Made by a program: the position numbers and the translations under genes. From Colias croceus (taxonomy: Eukaryota; Arthropoda; Insecta; Lepidoptera; Pieridae): a stretch of DNA of 64,000 bases. The stretch is taken from NCBI RefSeq assembly GCF_905220415.1, contig NC_059568.1, forward strand, positions 8,122,001 to 8,186,000, written 5' to 3'. The notes under the pieces are model-generated. The model was not told where the DNA came from, did not search any database, and worked only from the letters and a program-made list of their open reading frames with translations. Positions 12,215 through 23,600 of this stretch are shown one piece after another; within the stretch, counting starts at the first letter, position 1, and each line of letters begins with the position of its first letter.

Positions 12215-12330
12215 ATGGCGAACAATATGAGTAACGAGGAAACATTTAAATTTATTGAGCTCTATCAGAGTTAAAACTGCCTCTGGAACCCAAAAAATAA
12301 GTACCATAAAAATAAAAATGTTGTATGTAT
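12215..12330 (+). pseudogene. MADF-domain fragment of the PIF/Harbinger element
   Basis: ATG at 12215 opens MANNMSNEETFKFIELYQS, then a TAA at 12272-12274, after which the same frame continues NCLWNPKNKYHKNKN. This matches the start of a MADF DNA-binding domain (helix with F-I-E-L-Y, then C-L-W and K-Y). One premature stop and loss of the rest make it non-functional. It belongs to the surrounding transposon, not to the host. Confidence 0.55.
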
Positions 12331-12417
12331 TAAAAGTGCCCAATAAATAAGGTTCTTGGACATGCCGTTTTCCTCACAATGTTTTACTTCACAAAGAGCA
12401 TCCTACTTTAATATTAT

Positions 12418-13157
12418 TAACCGACTTCAAAAAAAAGGAGGAGGTTATCAATTCGGCCGGTATATTTTTTTTTTTTTTTTTTTTTTTATGTATGTACACC
12501 GATTACTCCGAGGTTTCTGAACCGATTTACGTGATTCTTTTTTTGTTCGATGCGGGATGGTGTCGAATTGGTCCCATAAAAATTTTATTCGGCTAGGCCC
12601 AGTAGTTTTTATTTTATGAGCATTTTTGTCTGTACTCGATGACTTAATTGGAATGTAGCAAGTAACTTTGATTCACTTCCCGGTAACCGATTGAGCTGAA
12701 ATTTTGTATACGTATGTAAATTGGATAGCGATGAAACATTATCATGACATAGAGCTGATTTGATGATGGAATCGGAAGGTGGCCATAGGAACTCAGTAAT
12801 ATATTGACTCAACTTTATCGAGTTTGAGCTCGTTTGATTCGTGTTGAAAATTACACTAAAAAGTATTAAATAAAATTAACTGCGTTAAAAACAACCGACT
12901 TCAAAAACGGAAAAGTAAAAAATAAAAAAGATTTGATATTATTAATTACTACATATTATTTAGATGTGCTATTTATTAAATAGGTTTGAAGTCGGTGCCA
13001 AACACTAAGCACTTAGTATTAAGCCCGTGCACCGACATCAAACCTATTTAATAAATAGCACATCTAAATAATATGTAGTAATTAATAATATCAAATCTTT
13101 TTTATTTTTTACTTTTCCGTTTTTGAAGTCGGTTGTTTTTAACGCAGTTAATTTTAT
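12418..13157 (+). mobile_element. 740-bp retroposon with terminal hairpin, copy 1, 11-bp duplication
   Basis: Begins TAACCGACTTCAAAAAAAAG, has a poly-T tract near 12470, and ends GCAGTTAATTTTAT. An exact 11-bp duplication TTTAATATTAT flanks it (12407-12417 and 13158-13168), typical of target-primed insertion. The last 270 bases form a long palindrome: arms 12886-13007 and about 13032-13151, each carrying ACCGACTTCAAAAACGG or its inverse. A nearly identical copy lies at 34736-35470 and a short one at 22831-23095 (minus). No coding frame. The antisense frame at 12609-12812 is repeat sequence. Confidence 0.8.
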
Positions 13158-13604
13158 TTTAATATTATAAATGTGAAAGTGTGTTTATTTCTTTGTTTGT
13201 TACATCCATTTTGAATCCGTCCGCACATTGGCTCGAACCAAACCATACTGAACGACCTTCCAATGTGTGGATTACTCACAAGCGCGTTTGCAAGCGCACC
13301 GCCAGCGCGCTGGCGAATGCGCTGGCCTATGTGTAGAGGCGACATAAAAAATGTATCGTTTTTACCATTACATTGTTTCACGAATCTTCCCCCTTTGAAG
13401 TAATCGAGTGAGGAATATCAGCTCTATCAGGCTGCGTAGGTATTTACTACTAGATTCAAAACATGTGTGTAAAAATTAGAAGGATCTAACCACCTAACCG
13501 AAGGAACACTTGAAACTTCTGTTATATTACGTTATAATCGCCAATAAAAGATTGGATAAACGTTCACGTTTAGAGTCGCGTCTAAAGAAACTGCTGTAGC
13601 TCAC

Positions 13605-16600
13605 CTGAAATAGTCGTTCTTGCAGAATATATTGCTGTCCCTAGCGTAGCAGCGCTGTTCGGAGTCGAGCGGCATCTTGCACTCGCAGCATCTGAGGCAG
13701 GGGGTGTGCCAGCGGCGCTCCAGCGCGAGCAGGTAGTAGCGGTCGGTGATGCGGGCCCCGCAGCCGGCGCACGCGTCGTCGGCCGGCGGCGGCGGCGGCT
13801 CGTCCGGCGGCTCGCGCTTGTGGCACGAGGTGCAGTCGCGCGGCGAGCCCGGCGACGCGGCCGGCGCGACAGGTGACAACTCGGCGCCCGTGTCGTAGGC
13901 CGAAGTTAGGTACCGCTCACTCTGTTGCTGCAAACATTCCCGCCTTTACATATATGCTTGGTGTGACTGGTGACAGCGTTTCGTAATCCTGTTCGCGCTA
14001 CGCAAACCGTAACCGACTGTACTGTGCTCGTGTATAATTTAAGGTAAATATTTATCACACAAAAATTAATGTATTCGTTATAATTTTCATTAACCACTTT
14101 ATTAACAATACACATGTTTATATTACACGCCCTAATTGAAAAAACACAATTATATAACAAACGGAGAATAATTTGGATCAAAATAAACAGTTCTTAATAG
14201 CGAAGAGGAAATAAAGCATTATGCATAATATGTAGTTGGGCAAATCCCATAAATATAAATAGGAAATATAAATAAATAACCGGGAAGCGTTGGATAGGGA
14301 CAATACGAGTTACATTCCAACAGTTTGTGGTTTGTAACCGCAATGTGATCGACATTTTTGAGTTTATCCAAGCTGTCCATAATTAAATACTGATGAATTT
14401 TTCTTAGCGATGTTTTAAAAATAATTTCACTAATAAATATGGTGATAATAAAATCCTATCTTTAATCAGCTATCCTTTCTTATTCTACCTATCTTATATT
14501 AAGTATTTTATGGGCTTATGGCTCTTTCACCAAAAAGATTTGATAAGCGTACGCAATATACCTAGGTAGGCTTCCGTCGGCATAGGCCATAGGTACAGTA
14601 GAAAATATACCTGTATATAAGCTGACAGAAAACATGGTTTTCATCTTATCCTATTTATGTAGGTATATAATTTATTATACAATTATCCAAACAATATTTA
14701 GAATACAGATTATCTCGTAATTTGTTCGATATGGATTTCTAAACCGTGAACCGGATTTGCACTCTGTACCTATGCAGATTGGGTCAACTTGATTTTCTTG
14801 AAAGAAGTTTCGGGCGGAACTAGGGCCAATGGCTAATCTAGTATCTAATCATAACTATATAATAATCCAATATACCTAGAAAAACAAGTATTTAGGATCT
14901 AATATAAAATACCTATAACTTTTTACTTCCTTACCTAGGTATAGGACCAAAAATATTCTGCGGAAAAGAGAACAAAATAGTGTACTACTAATTGATTATT
15001 ATTATACTAAAAATAATCCAGCCCAAAAATAAAAGGTTTATTTCCGTTTAGAGCCCCGAGCATACCTACCTCGGTCAATTGAACAATACTCATCGATTGA
15101 ATTTAAACGACTATCAGAGTTTCGTAAAATAACACGTTTTTGAAATTGCGTGTCTAAAAGTTAAACTAGAAATATGTACCTAGGTATATATCACTCTCAC
15201 TTCCCACGACTGGATAGAACATTAAGTGCCAGTAAATTAATGTAGGTATAACTTTATGCACAGGTATTTCACTAAATACGCCTTATGTCATAGAAATTTA
15301 GGTATATGTAGTATCATAATATTGCAAGAATTTCATAACGAACGAACATTAAAGGGCTTAAACTTCAATGAAAACTAAATTAAAATCTGAGTACCTATCT
15401 GCTTTTCAAACAAAGCCCCACAAAATTTGCTAGAATATATTTTACAATAGGAACACTATATTATTAAAGTTGCACTGCTAAACATAAAACGAGGATGTTT
15501 TAAAATTGAATACGAAAATATTGTTTCGATTTGAGGTTTTACTGTTTCCATAATATTCGTTCGTCTTAATGTGACCATTTCAATTTTACCAAGTCGATCC
15601 AAAACTAATTTCATATTCGATTGAAGTACCAAACTTAAAGTTAATCATTACGCTATACAAATATAAAATTTTCAGACAGGATAACGACCGCGACTGTCTA
15701 TTTACTATCAAAGTGATTTTCGCGCATGTCGGATGCATTCAAAGGATAAAGTTAATTGCATACGCCCAGAAATACTTTCACCGTATTATATATTTTATCC
15801 GAGCTACAAGCCAATGCTGTTTGAATACTGAATTTCAATGGGAACGCCTTACTAGGAAGCGGTTTTCCTTTGCAGTCCTGCACTCTATATCAAGTACAGA
15901 GAATCAACACAGATATCAATGAGCGGCATCCTTAGCGGTGGACCGCTCTTACGTATGAATACCTCCACAATATTAATATTATCGCCGAGTTATATCCCAT
16001 TCATACGTACGAAATACCTTATTTATCGTTTATTTATTTAGCAGTTTATTTAGTGAGCGTTCCAAGGATGAAAATTATATTTTTGCAAGAGCCGTGGGCG
16101 CTAATTCTATCCTATTATTTTAATAAGTGGCTTAAGCCCATTCTAATATTAATTTATTATTTTCATCGTTCCTTTATATTATAGTCAGGCTATTTTTATG
16201 CATGGAGGCGTATCTTAAAAATATGATAAACATTTTGAGCCATAAGTTTTAATATTTTCACATTTGTTAAAGCAAACAGCCGAAATTTATATTTTAAAAT
16301 ATAAAAAAGTGATACAAATCTAATTAAAACGTTAATTGGCCTCATGTAACCTTGTACTCGCTAAAATATTAACAATAAAACATTTTTGTTTTGTCTTTGT
16401 AAAAACTCTAACTTTTTACTGTAATACTACTTACCTACATCAAAAATACTTTAAAAAATAGGTGCATATTTTATGAAAAGACTTGGCATTTAATTAAATA
16501 TGGCATATATTTATAACAAAAAGTTAATCGCAAATATTTATTAAAATGAATTAAAACGAAAAACCTACCACTGTACCACACTTTCAAGTGCAGAATGCAT

Positions 16601-19600
16601 ATGAAATAGGAATTTAATTTCTAGATGATGCTAATAACTGAAAACTATTTTGTACTATGTAAGTAATAATAAATGATATACCTACACATCATATTTACAT
16701 CAATAACTCATAGAGGTCTCTTTAATTTTGTAGAATGAAAAAACCACACCCGTATGTACCTATATTATGTACCTAGATATAGAAATTAAAGGTAACATAG
16801 TAAATTAAAAAAACATACTTTTAGCTTTTAGTTCTAGCATCTTATGAAAACCAAATATTTGTTAATAATTATGAAATAAATAAATGAAAGAACAATTAAT
16901 CCAGCACTTTACAACAAATTAAAAACCCACCTACGCAAGACATCAGTGATCAGATAGATAATAAAAAATAAACAGATTCCATTAAAATAACAAATTTGTT
17001 TTACTTTGTGGTTTAACTCATTTATATACTCAGTGAGCAATTTGAGCAATTTTTATTTATTACTAGCGGTCCGCCCCGGCTTCGCCCGTGGTACATATTC
17101 ACGTTTTCTCTACATAAGAATTAAGAACCATCCTCGTACTTCAAGGAATATAATAAAAAAAAGAATTAAAGAAATCGGTTCAGTTCAGCTGTTCTAAAGT
17201 TATGCGCTTACCAACACATTTTGGGATTCATTTTTATATTATAGATAGATTGAAATTATTGAGATGCAGCCTTTTTCTTTGAAAGCCTATGGACTATGGA
17301 GGGTTGTCGCAGTAAGAATCACAGGGCTATTCTTTGGCATTTCATGATATTATAAACAGTTACATATTCCATAAGATTAAATTGTAATGTGTTGTAATAC
17401 TGACATGATTTTGAAAGAACAACTATGAAGCTCCTTGCCGGTTCTTCTCCATAATATACTGCTTTCCGAATCGGTGGTAATTTTTTTTAAATATGCTTCG
17501 TATGACGATTCAAAAGTACTTCTAGAAGAAGTCTATTTGAATAAATAAATGTTTGAGTTTGAGTGTGAGTTTTGTAAGATTATTTTTAAAACCTTTTAAC
17601 CAACTGCAACTGTAATGCAATGTAAGCTTAGAATGTAAATAGTAAGTACTGTGTATGTGTAATGTAACTTAGCAATAAATGATTTATTTTATTTATTATA
17701 AATATAAAATTAATAAGTGGCTCTCATCGTGATAAACAGATATTTATAACAATGATAGACCCACTTAAGTAGGTACTTAAACTATTGTAAGCAAATAAAT
17801 AAATTCCATTACGTAGGTAGGTTTTCATATAATTTTCTTCAATATGGAATGAATGTGAAGAACCAAATAGATTTAATTCACTGCATACCTAAATACCTAG
17901 TAGAGTAAAACTTTTTACCCCGCTTTTGTTTATACAATATATTAATATACCTAATTATTATTTTAAAATAAATATAAACGAATGATGTATTTGTATTAAT
18001 ACTATAGTATTAATATAAAGAGAACCTCTAAAAGCTTTGTATACAAAGCTTTTAGAGGTTCTCTTTATACTATACATATTATATACATAGATATCTGTAC
18101 GTACCAACTTATTAATTTAATAAAATAACTACCGTATTGCTTAAATTTTAATACGAAAAAGTGCAATAAAATACGGTAAAATATTATATTTACTTATTGT
18201 TAAAACGTATAATTGTTTTTAATTAATCTTCTCAAATGAAACTGCACATTATTTCATATAGAGATAAGTATAAAAGGAACTAAAAATAACTTTAAACTAT
18301 TATATTTTTTTAATATATTATCTTTTTAATTCTAGAAATGGAAAAACCACGTTTAAGTACTGTTATAAATTTAATTGAAATTTTTAAACAACGTAGGCAT
18401 GTACGGTGAATTGAGTCAGCTTCAAAACGTAGCTAGGTAGGTACCTACGTAGTTTGTAAAATATAGTCACGATATTGTCTAATATTATGAAGTAATTAGT
18501 TGTAGGTATACCACCTTCAAGTCCAATAAGATGCAATTTATATATTTGATTTGTTATGTATATTTATATAGGTATATAATAAGTAGCCATAAATCTTTAA
18601 AATGGTGTCCGGTAAACACCGTAGCTAGCAGCGCGCCGACGGCGACTGATTATCTACCACAGCGATAAAAACTAAGGGCTAAATTGAATTCTTATGTCAA
18701 AGGTTTTCAAAATTTATTATACCTACTCCTGATATTGATATAAACTTTATTGAGACCACTTGCGTTAATGGGAATTCACAACTATTAATCAAAATATACA
18801 TTTCGAATGTCACTTTGGCGGGTCCCGAAATTTATGGAATTCTTAAGTGCGACTTCATATTTGTATCTGCCGCTTTATTTTTGGAGATTAAAGTGTTAAA
18901 GTAAACTGTACGTGGAATAAGATATAATTAGTCAAATTGTAAATTCCTTCTTCAAATTTATATCGATTTCATTGTGTTGTTTTCTACAATTCTTAGAGTA
19001 ATATAATTTTGTTTTCTCTTCAAACTAAAATTTTATACCTAGCTAATTAACAAACGAACGATGACCATGCCCTTTAAAAGATTTCAACGATAACCTATTT
19101 CCTATATTCTATCTTTTTATTACCTATTATCAAAAGCTAAAACATAGGTAACAACATCACATATTATTATGTAGGTATTTGCAAAAAAAAAATCCACATT
19201 CATTAAAACCTATCCACGTTGAATTTAACAAAATTAATTTATTTTAAATATAATTTTAATTGAAAGATGTGAAGTAACAATAAATAAACTATGTAAATAT
19301 AATAACACATGTGTTGTATTAATTATATCTATAAAGAATATTTATTATTTATAACAAATTCCTAACGGTCATTATGAATAAACGTTGTCATTACTCGTTA
19401 CTGAATTGTAGAGCGCGCGTTTTTATAAAAAAAAACATCTGATTCGACTTAATATTATCAAAACGAATTCATTAATTTATAAATACAGTACTTAGTACAT
19501 TCATTATCAAGTAATTCAATAAAATCTAATAAAGCACATTTATTATATTAAGGAATGTTATCAAACTACTTGCTGAGTTCAAAATATTCCCATATTGAAC

Positions 19601-20004
19601 CTTAACAAACATTAATTCACTAAAACCTTAATGAAACTAAATTATAAAGAGTAGGTACCTATTGTAAATGCTTATTACCTACTTTATTTTTTCTGACAAC
19701 TTAATTTGCTATTTATCATTACAATATTTTTTTATTTATATTAAACCAACACCAAGCTAATAAATAATACCTACTACATAATGTCTTTTATAGGTAAATG
19801 TATAACAAATTTTATACCTCTATGAAAAATTAATAAAAGCAGAACCTATGATAAATTGTGTTGCTTTAGGTACTTTCATGAAAAATCATAAAGCATGAAA
19901 CTTACAGTTACTTTAAAAGTAATTTCGACAATTTCGCGCGTAAACGTAAACATAAACAAAATACGTACCCAGTGCATCGCTCCCCTCTCTTCGTACACTC
20001 CCAT
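13605..20004 (-). CDS. ap: apterous LIM-homeodomain transcription factor, first two coding exons (3' part outside window)
   Basis: Nuclear selector factor for dorsal identity and wing patterning in insects (Lhx2/9 class). Coding exons: 19969-20004 and 13605-13927; the splice keeps phase 0. Exon 1 encodes only MGVYEERGAMHW and ends at a GTACGT donor. Exon 2 opens QQSERYLTSA, and the join resembles the Drosophila Apterous N-terminus (MGV..EER..MHWQQS.R, from memory). A Pro-rich stretch (45-62) is followed by a complete first LIM domain: Cys65, Cys68, His86, Cys89, Cys92, Cys95, Cys114, Asp117, with spacing C-x2-C-x17-H-x2-C-x2-C-x2-C-x18-C-x2-D and ITDRYYLLALERRWH as in Lhx2/9. The exon ends at AG|GTGAGC. 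I found no LIM2 or homeobox exon in 1-13604, so the next intron exceeds 13.6 kb. Whether this is apA or apB cannot be told here. Confidence 0.9.
17062..17252 (+). repeat. SINE-like repeat, subfamily D
   Basis: Head ACTAGCGGTCCGCCCCGGC, body GTGGTACATATTCACGTTTT, CCTCGTACTTCAAGGAATAT and AAATCGGTTCAGTTC, tail TATATTATAGATAGATTG. The same body lies inverted at 31130-31362. Confidence 0.65.
17390..17560 (+). repeat. 3' end of a non-LTR retrotransposon
   Basis: Contains CTCCTTGCCGGTTCTTCTCC, CTGCTTTCCGAATCGGTGG, GACGATTCAAAAGTACTTCT and TTGAATAAATAAATG. This resembles a 3' untranslated tail recurrent in lepidopteran LINEs, recognised from general familiarity. Strongly 5'-truncated, with no coding part. 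Confidence 0.5.
18014..18069. repeat. perfect 56-bp palindrome without loop
   Basis: The left half (ending AAAAGCTTTGTA) is mirrored exactly about the point between 18041 and 18042 (GTATAC at the centre). Each half contains AAGAGAACCTCTAAAAGC. It may be two fused terminal repeats of a deleted MITE. It lies in apterous intron 1. Confidence 0.8.
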
Positions 20005-20330
20005 CTGGGGGTCAATTTTTCCGTTTTGTATTTTCGAACGTATGGGCCTCTGCCCCACTACACTGCGGCACTCACACGCGGTGCATACTCGTGCGCTACG
20101 CGTCGCGTTCGACGGGCGACTGTCGCGGCGTCAGCTTCGAGCCGACGCGGTGGGAAGGAAGGCCGAGCCCCGCCCAGCCCCGCCCCCGACACCGCGGGCA
20201 CGCGAACGAAAAAAAGAATTTTTCTTTTTTATGAAACTTGCTATTGAATTTTTTGTCGCGACTTTTTTCATTTGCAATATTGCAACGAATTGCGCTCGAG
20301 TGGCTCTCTGAAAATGTTTTCGACAAGTGA
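20005..20330 (-). promoter_or_regulatory. ap: CpG-rich 5' region of apterous
   Basis: Just upstream of the apterous ATG the sequence turns GC- and CpG-rich (about 20040-20210, with CGCGTCGGCTCGAAGC and GGGGCGGGGCTGGGCGG on the minus strand), unlike the AT-rich flanks. This fits a promoter or 5' leader. Open frames here on both strands are by-products of base composition. No TATA box or start site can be fixed. The next gene upstream ends only 366 bases away, at 20696. Confidence 0.45.
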
Positions 20331-20670
20331 TATGTTGAATGCTGTTTTGTAATGTATCGATCGCGACGTGTAAGCTTATTTAAATACCTACGTAGAGAAA
20401 TGGAGGCAAAAGTCTCAATTTAAAACAATAAAAAATATTTCATAAAAATATTTTACGTTCGTATTTGTATTAAAAAGGAATCATTTCGAACATTATGTAA
20501 TGAAGTTATAATGTACCTATTGTTTTTCATTTTTCACAGCTGGGGTGAAATTTAACAAGATGTAGAATTTTTATTCACTAGACTTGAATTTCTATCATAC
20601 TTATATAATCAAAGGTATAATTGTATGCTAATTATCAATAAAACACAATTATAATACCTATTGATTGACT

Positions 20671-20697
20671 TTTATTTTTAAAAATAAAACCTTTATT
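20671..20697 (-). terminator. polyadenylation signals of the NDUFA12-like gene
   Basis: Two AATAAA hexamers on the minus strand: 20697-20692, overlapping the stop codon, and 20676-20671. They support the short last exon proposed for this gene. Confidence 0.5.
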
Positions 20698-23600
20698 AAC
20701 CATTAGCCAAACAATTATTTATTAATTCACGGAGAAATAGTTTTACAACCGCGTCTTGCAGCTGTGCAACCTGAAAATAAAACATCATCATCAATTATCA
20801 AGACATTTAAATAAAATAATGTAAAATTAGTGTTACTTTTGATTTCGCATATTATTACAACTAGCGCCATCTAGTTGTCGCGGTAGAAACTACGATTCCG
20901 ATAGCTCTATCGCTCTACCAAACTTTACTAAGGCCGTTCAGGCACGGGCGACTGAATGTGAACATATTTATTTTCATACTAAAATTTAGTGTTAATTTTA
21001 ATATATAAAAAATATATAATTTACTAGATTTCCGCCCGCGGCTTCGCCCGCGCAGTCAAAGAAAAACCCGCATAGTTCACGTTCCCGTGGGATTTCCGGG
21101 ATTGCGTCATTTTCCCGGGACAAAAAAGTAGCCTTCCTAGTAGTAGTCCTTTCTCGGGTATCAAAATATCTCCATACCAAATTTCATGAAAATTGGTACC
21201 GATGAGACCGGGATATGACTTTGGGTACCTACATATATGTACTTGCTATTTACATATTATTTTTTATCGTTGCCCCACCTAGAGCCCATGGCTAGCTACG
21301 ACCATGCCTGTTTACGAGTCAGATTCTCAAAGGCTCACACTCAGCTCATAATCGATTGATAAGAGGATCTAAAAGTCGGTAGGTACTTACTTCAAGCGAG
21401 CGAATTATATGAGTAAGAAATACATAGGTATTACCATCCCAAACATAGATATGCGCTCTTGTAGTACTATACGGGTAGAATGCCTTCTCTGTGCCCGTCA
21501 TGTTCTCCTCGTGAGGCAGCAACCAGCATCGAGTCCAGGGGCAGCTCATGAGGCAGTATTTAGCGCAGTCCTCGTTAGGCAGCCGGTCTGTTTTGTAGTG
21601 CAACCATCCGAACCATTCCGCAGTCACCTATAATATTTTAGATATATCTAAAACCAAAAATTCATAATCTCATAAAACCTTTATAATCTAATAAGAACTT
21701 ATAAGATCATCAATTCCGTATTCTAATAGTTCTCTTTAACATCAATGAACATCATCAGCTAGTTAATCCATACTAATATTATAAATGCGAAAGTAACTCT
21801 GTCTGTCTGTTACTCAATCACGCCTAAACTACTGAACCAATTTTCATGAAATTTGGTATGGAGATATTTTGATACCCGAGAAAGGACATAGGCTACTTTT
21901 TATCCCGGGAAAATGACGCAATCCCGGAAATCCCACGGGAACGGGAGCAATGCGGGTTATTCTTTGACTGCGCGGGCGAAGCCGCGGGCAGAAATCTAGT
22001 TAATTATATAGGAACATCACTATACCCTATAGTAAGGCCGACTGATTTGTAAAACGAAGTGTTGCTAAGTAATTCCTAACTTTTGTACCTGTACTACGAA
22101 ACAGATAGGTACCTACATACGCAACGACAGGATCACAGAAGTAAACTACGCACACAACGATACGACGCACGACACAGACGAATGACACTTGGCAGTAATA
22201 TTACAGAATATTCGCTCACTATTGCACACCTTCTTTATTGATAACGATCAGATTAAAAAACATAACCTACATATCTTCTACGCGACCTAAACGATACAAT
22301 ATAGATTTAGATCTGTAGATCATCTAATAAAAACTTACCTATTACATTATTAGGTACCATGAGTTTATTGGGTCCATGCTAGAACATAGGTACTAAAATA
22401 TTCTACCGACGATCGCTATATCTGCTTAATAGGTATTAAGTCTATCTACAGTCTATCATCAGCCTATCATCCAAATATAGATAATACTAGGTTTACGCCC
22501 GCGGTTTCCCCCGCGAAGTCAAAGAAAAACCCGCATAGCTGTTGAACTATGCGGGGCCCACGGGAACGGGAACTATGATAGTTCCCGTTCCCGTGGGATT
22601 TCTGGGATTGCGTCATTTTCCCGGGACAAAAAAGTATCCTTCCTAGTAGTAGTCCTTTCTCGGGTATCAAAAATATCTCCATACCAAATTTCATGAAAAT
22701 TGGTACAGTAGTTTAGGCGTGATTGAGTAACTGACAGACAGACAGAGTTACTTTCGCATTTATAATATTAGTAGGGATTTAACCCACGTAAAAATGATAG
22801 TAGAAAGGTAATAAGACAAGTGATAATTCTGCGTTAAAAACAACCGACTTCAAACTTGCACTTGCAACATTTACAAATACAGACAAAATGCTCATAAAAT
22901 AAAAACTACTGGGCCTATCCGAATAAAATTTTTATGGGACCAATTCGACACCATCCCGCATCGAACAAAAAAAGAATCACGTAAATCGGTTCAGAAACCT
23001 CGGAGTAATCGGTGTACATACCTACATAAAAAAAAAACATACCGGCCGAATTGATAACCTCCTCCTTTTTTTTGAAGTCGATTAATAAAAACGCTTGACT
23101 TCAATTTACGATAGTTGCTAAAAAAATCTAGATATACTTTTTAATTTTATCTTCATATTAAAAGTCGAATGCACGTGGGCATATACGATACCCACGTGCA
23201 TTCCTTGCATACAGACCTTGATATATATTATCGATACACTGTTGGTAGTAGACGTTTTCCTTTCAAGTTTGAAACTTTACATACAATGCTAACAACCTCA
23301 ATGTAAGGCCACCCTCCAGGTAGGTACTTAGGTACTATAAGGATCAAAAAAAGGCTCTAACTATGTCCAGTTTGGTTTATTTATAAATAAGGTTTACTTA
23401 TAAATATTTCAAACTAGCTTTCCACGCGCTTTTCCGTTCCTTTGGGATTTCCCGGATAAACCTATGCTACGTCGTTTCGATGTAGGTTTAAGGGACATAC
23501 ACTTCTCTGGCAAAAAAAACAATTTTGAAATAATGGTTGTCAGCAAGCCGCTCTTTTACAGTCATATAATTTTTTATACCTGACTAGCATCATAGTTCCA

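Larger units (their letters stand above)
11943..13344. mobile_element. PIF/Harbinger-type element, TAA duplication, split by a retroposon
   Basis: Terminal inverted repeats (CTACACATAGGCCAACGCG at the left, inverse of CTACACATAGGCCAGCGC at the right) are flanked by TAA at 11940-11942 and 13345-13347, as expected for PIF/Harbinger (TWA sites). Subterminal CCAATGTGT and GCGCGYTGGC motifs recur at both ends. A MADF-like remnant lies at 12215-12330, and MADF or Myb proteins accompany Harbinger transposases. The 740-bp retroposon at 12418-13157 inserted later. The 13348-13604 remainder is intron of apterous. Confidence 0.7.
13928..19968 (-). other. ap: apterous intron 1 (6.0 kb)
   Basis: AT-rich intron between the 12-codon first exon and the LIM exon, with acceptor TTTGCAG before 13927. 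It contains a SINE-like D repeat (17062), a LINE 3' end (17390) and a perfect palindrome (18014). Elsewhere I see no gene. Large first introns of developmental regulators often hold enhancers, but I cannot point to one. Confidence 0.6.

Noticed and set aside
1..13604. LIM2 or homeobox exons of apterous
   Set aside because: I looked for Cys/His-rich or homeodomain-like minus-strand frames and found none. The GC-rich frames at 5803-6020 and 7968-8324 do not fit either domain.
13641..13826. Second open frame in the apterous LIM exon
   Set aside because: GC-rich codons leave another frame open; the true frame has the full set of LIM zinc ligands and matching splice phases.
19895..20326. Open frames of up to 138 codons on both strands around the apterous start
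   Set aside because: They arise from the CpG-rich leader; none has a domain, and the start with MGVYEERGAMHW plus donor explains the region.
21346..21390. Read-through of NDUFA12-like exon 3 to a stop at 21346
   Set aside because: A strong donor (GAA|GTAAGT) precedes it, and a phase-0 exon with stop and poly(A) signals follows at 20770. Kept as an alternative only.
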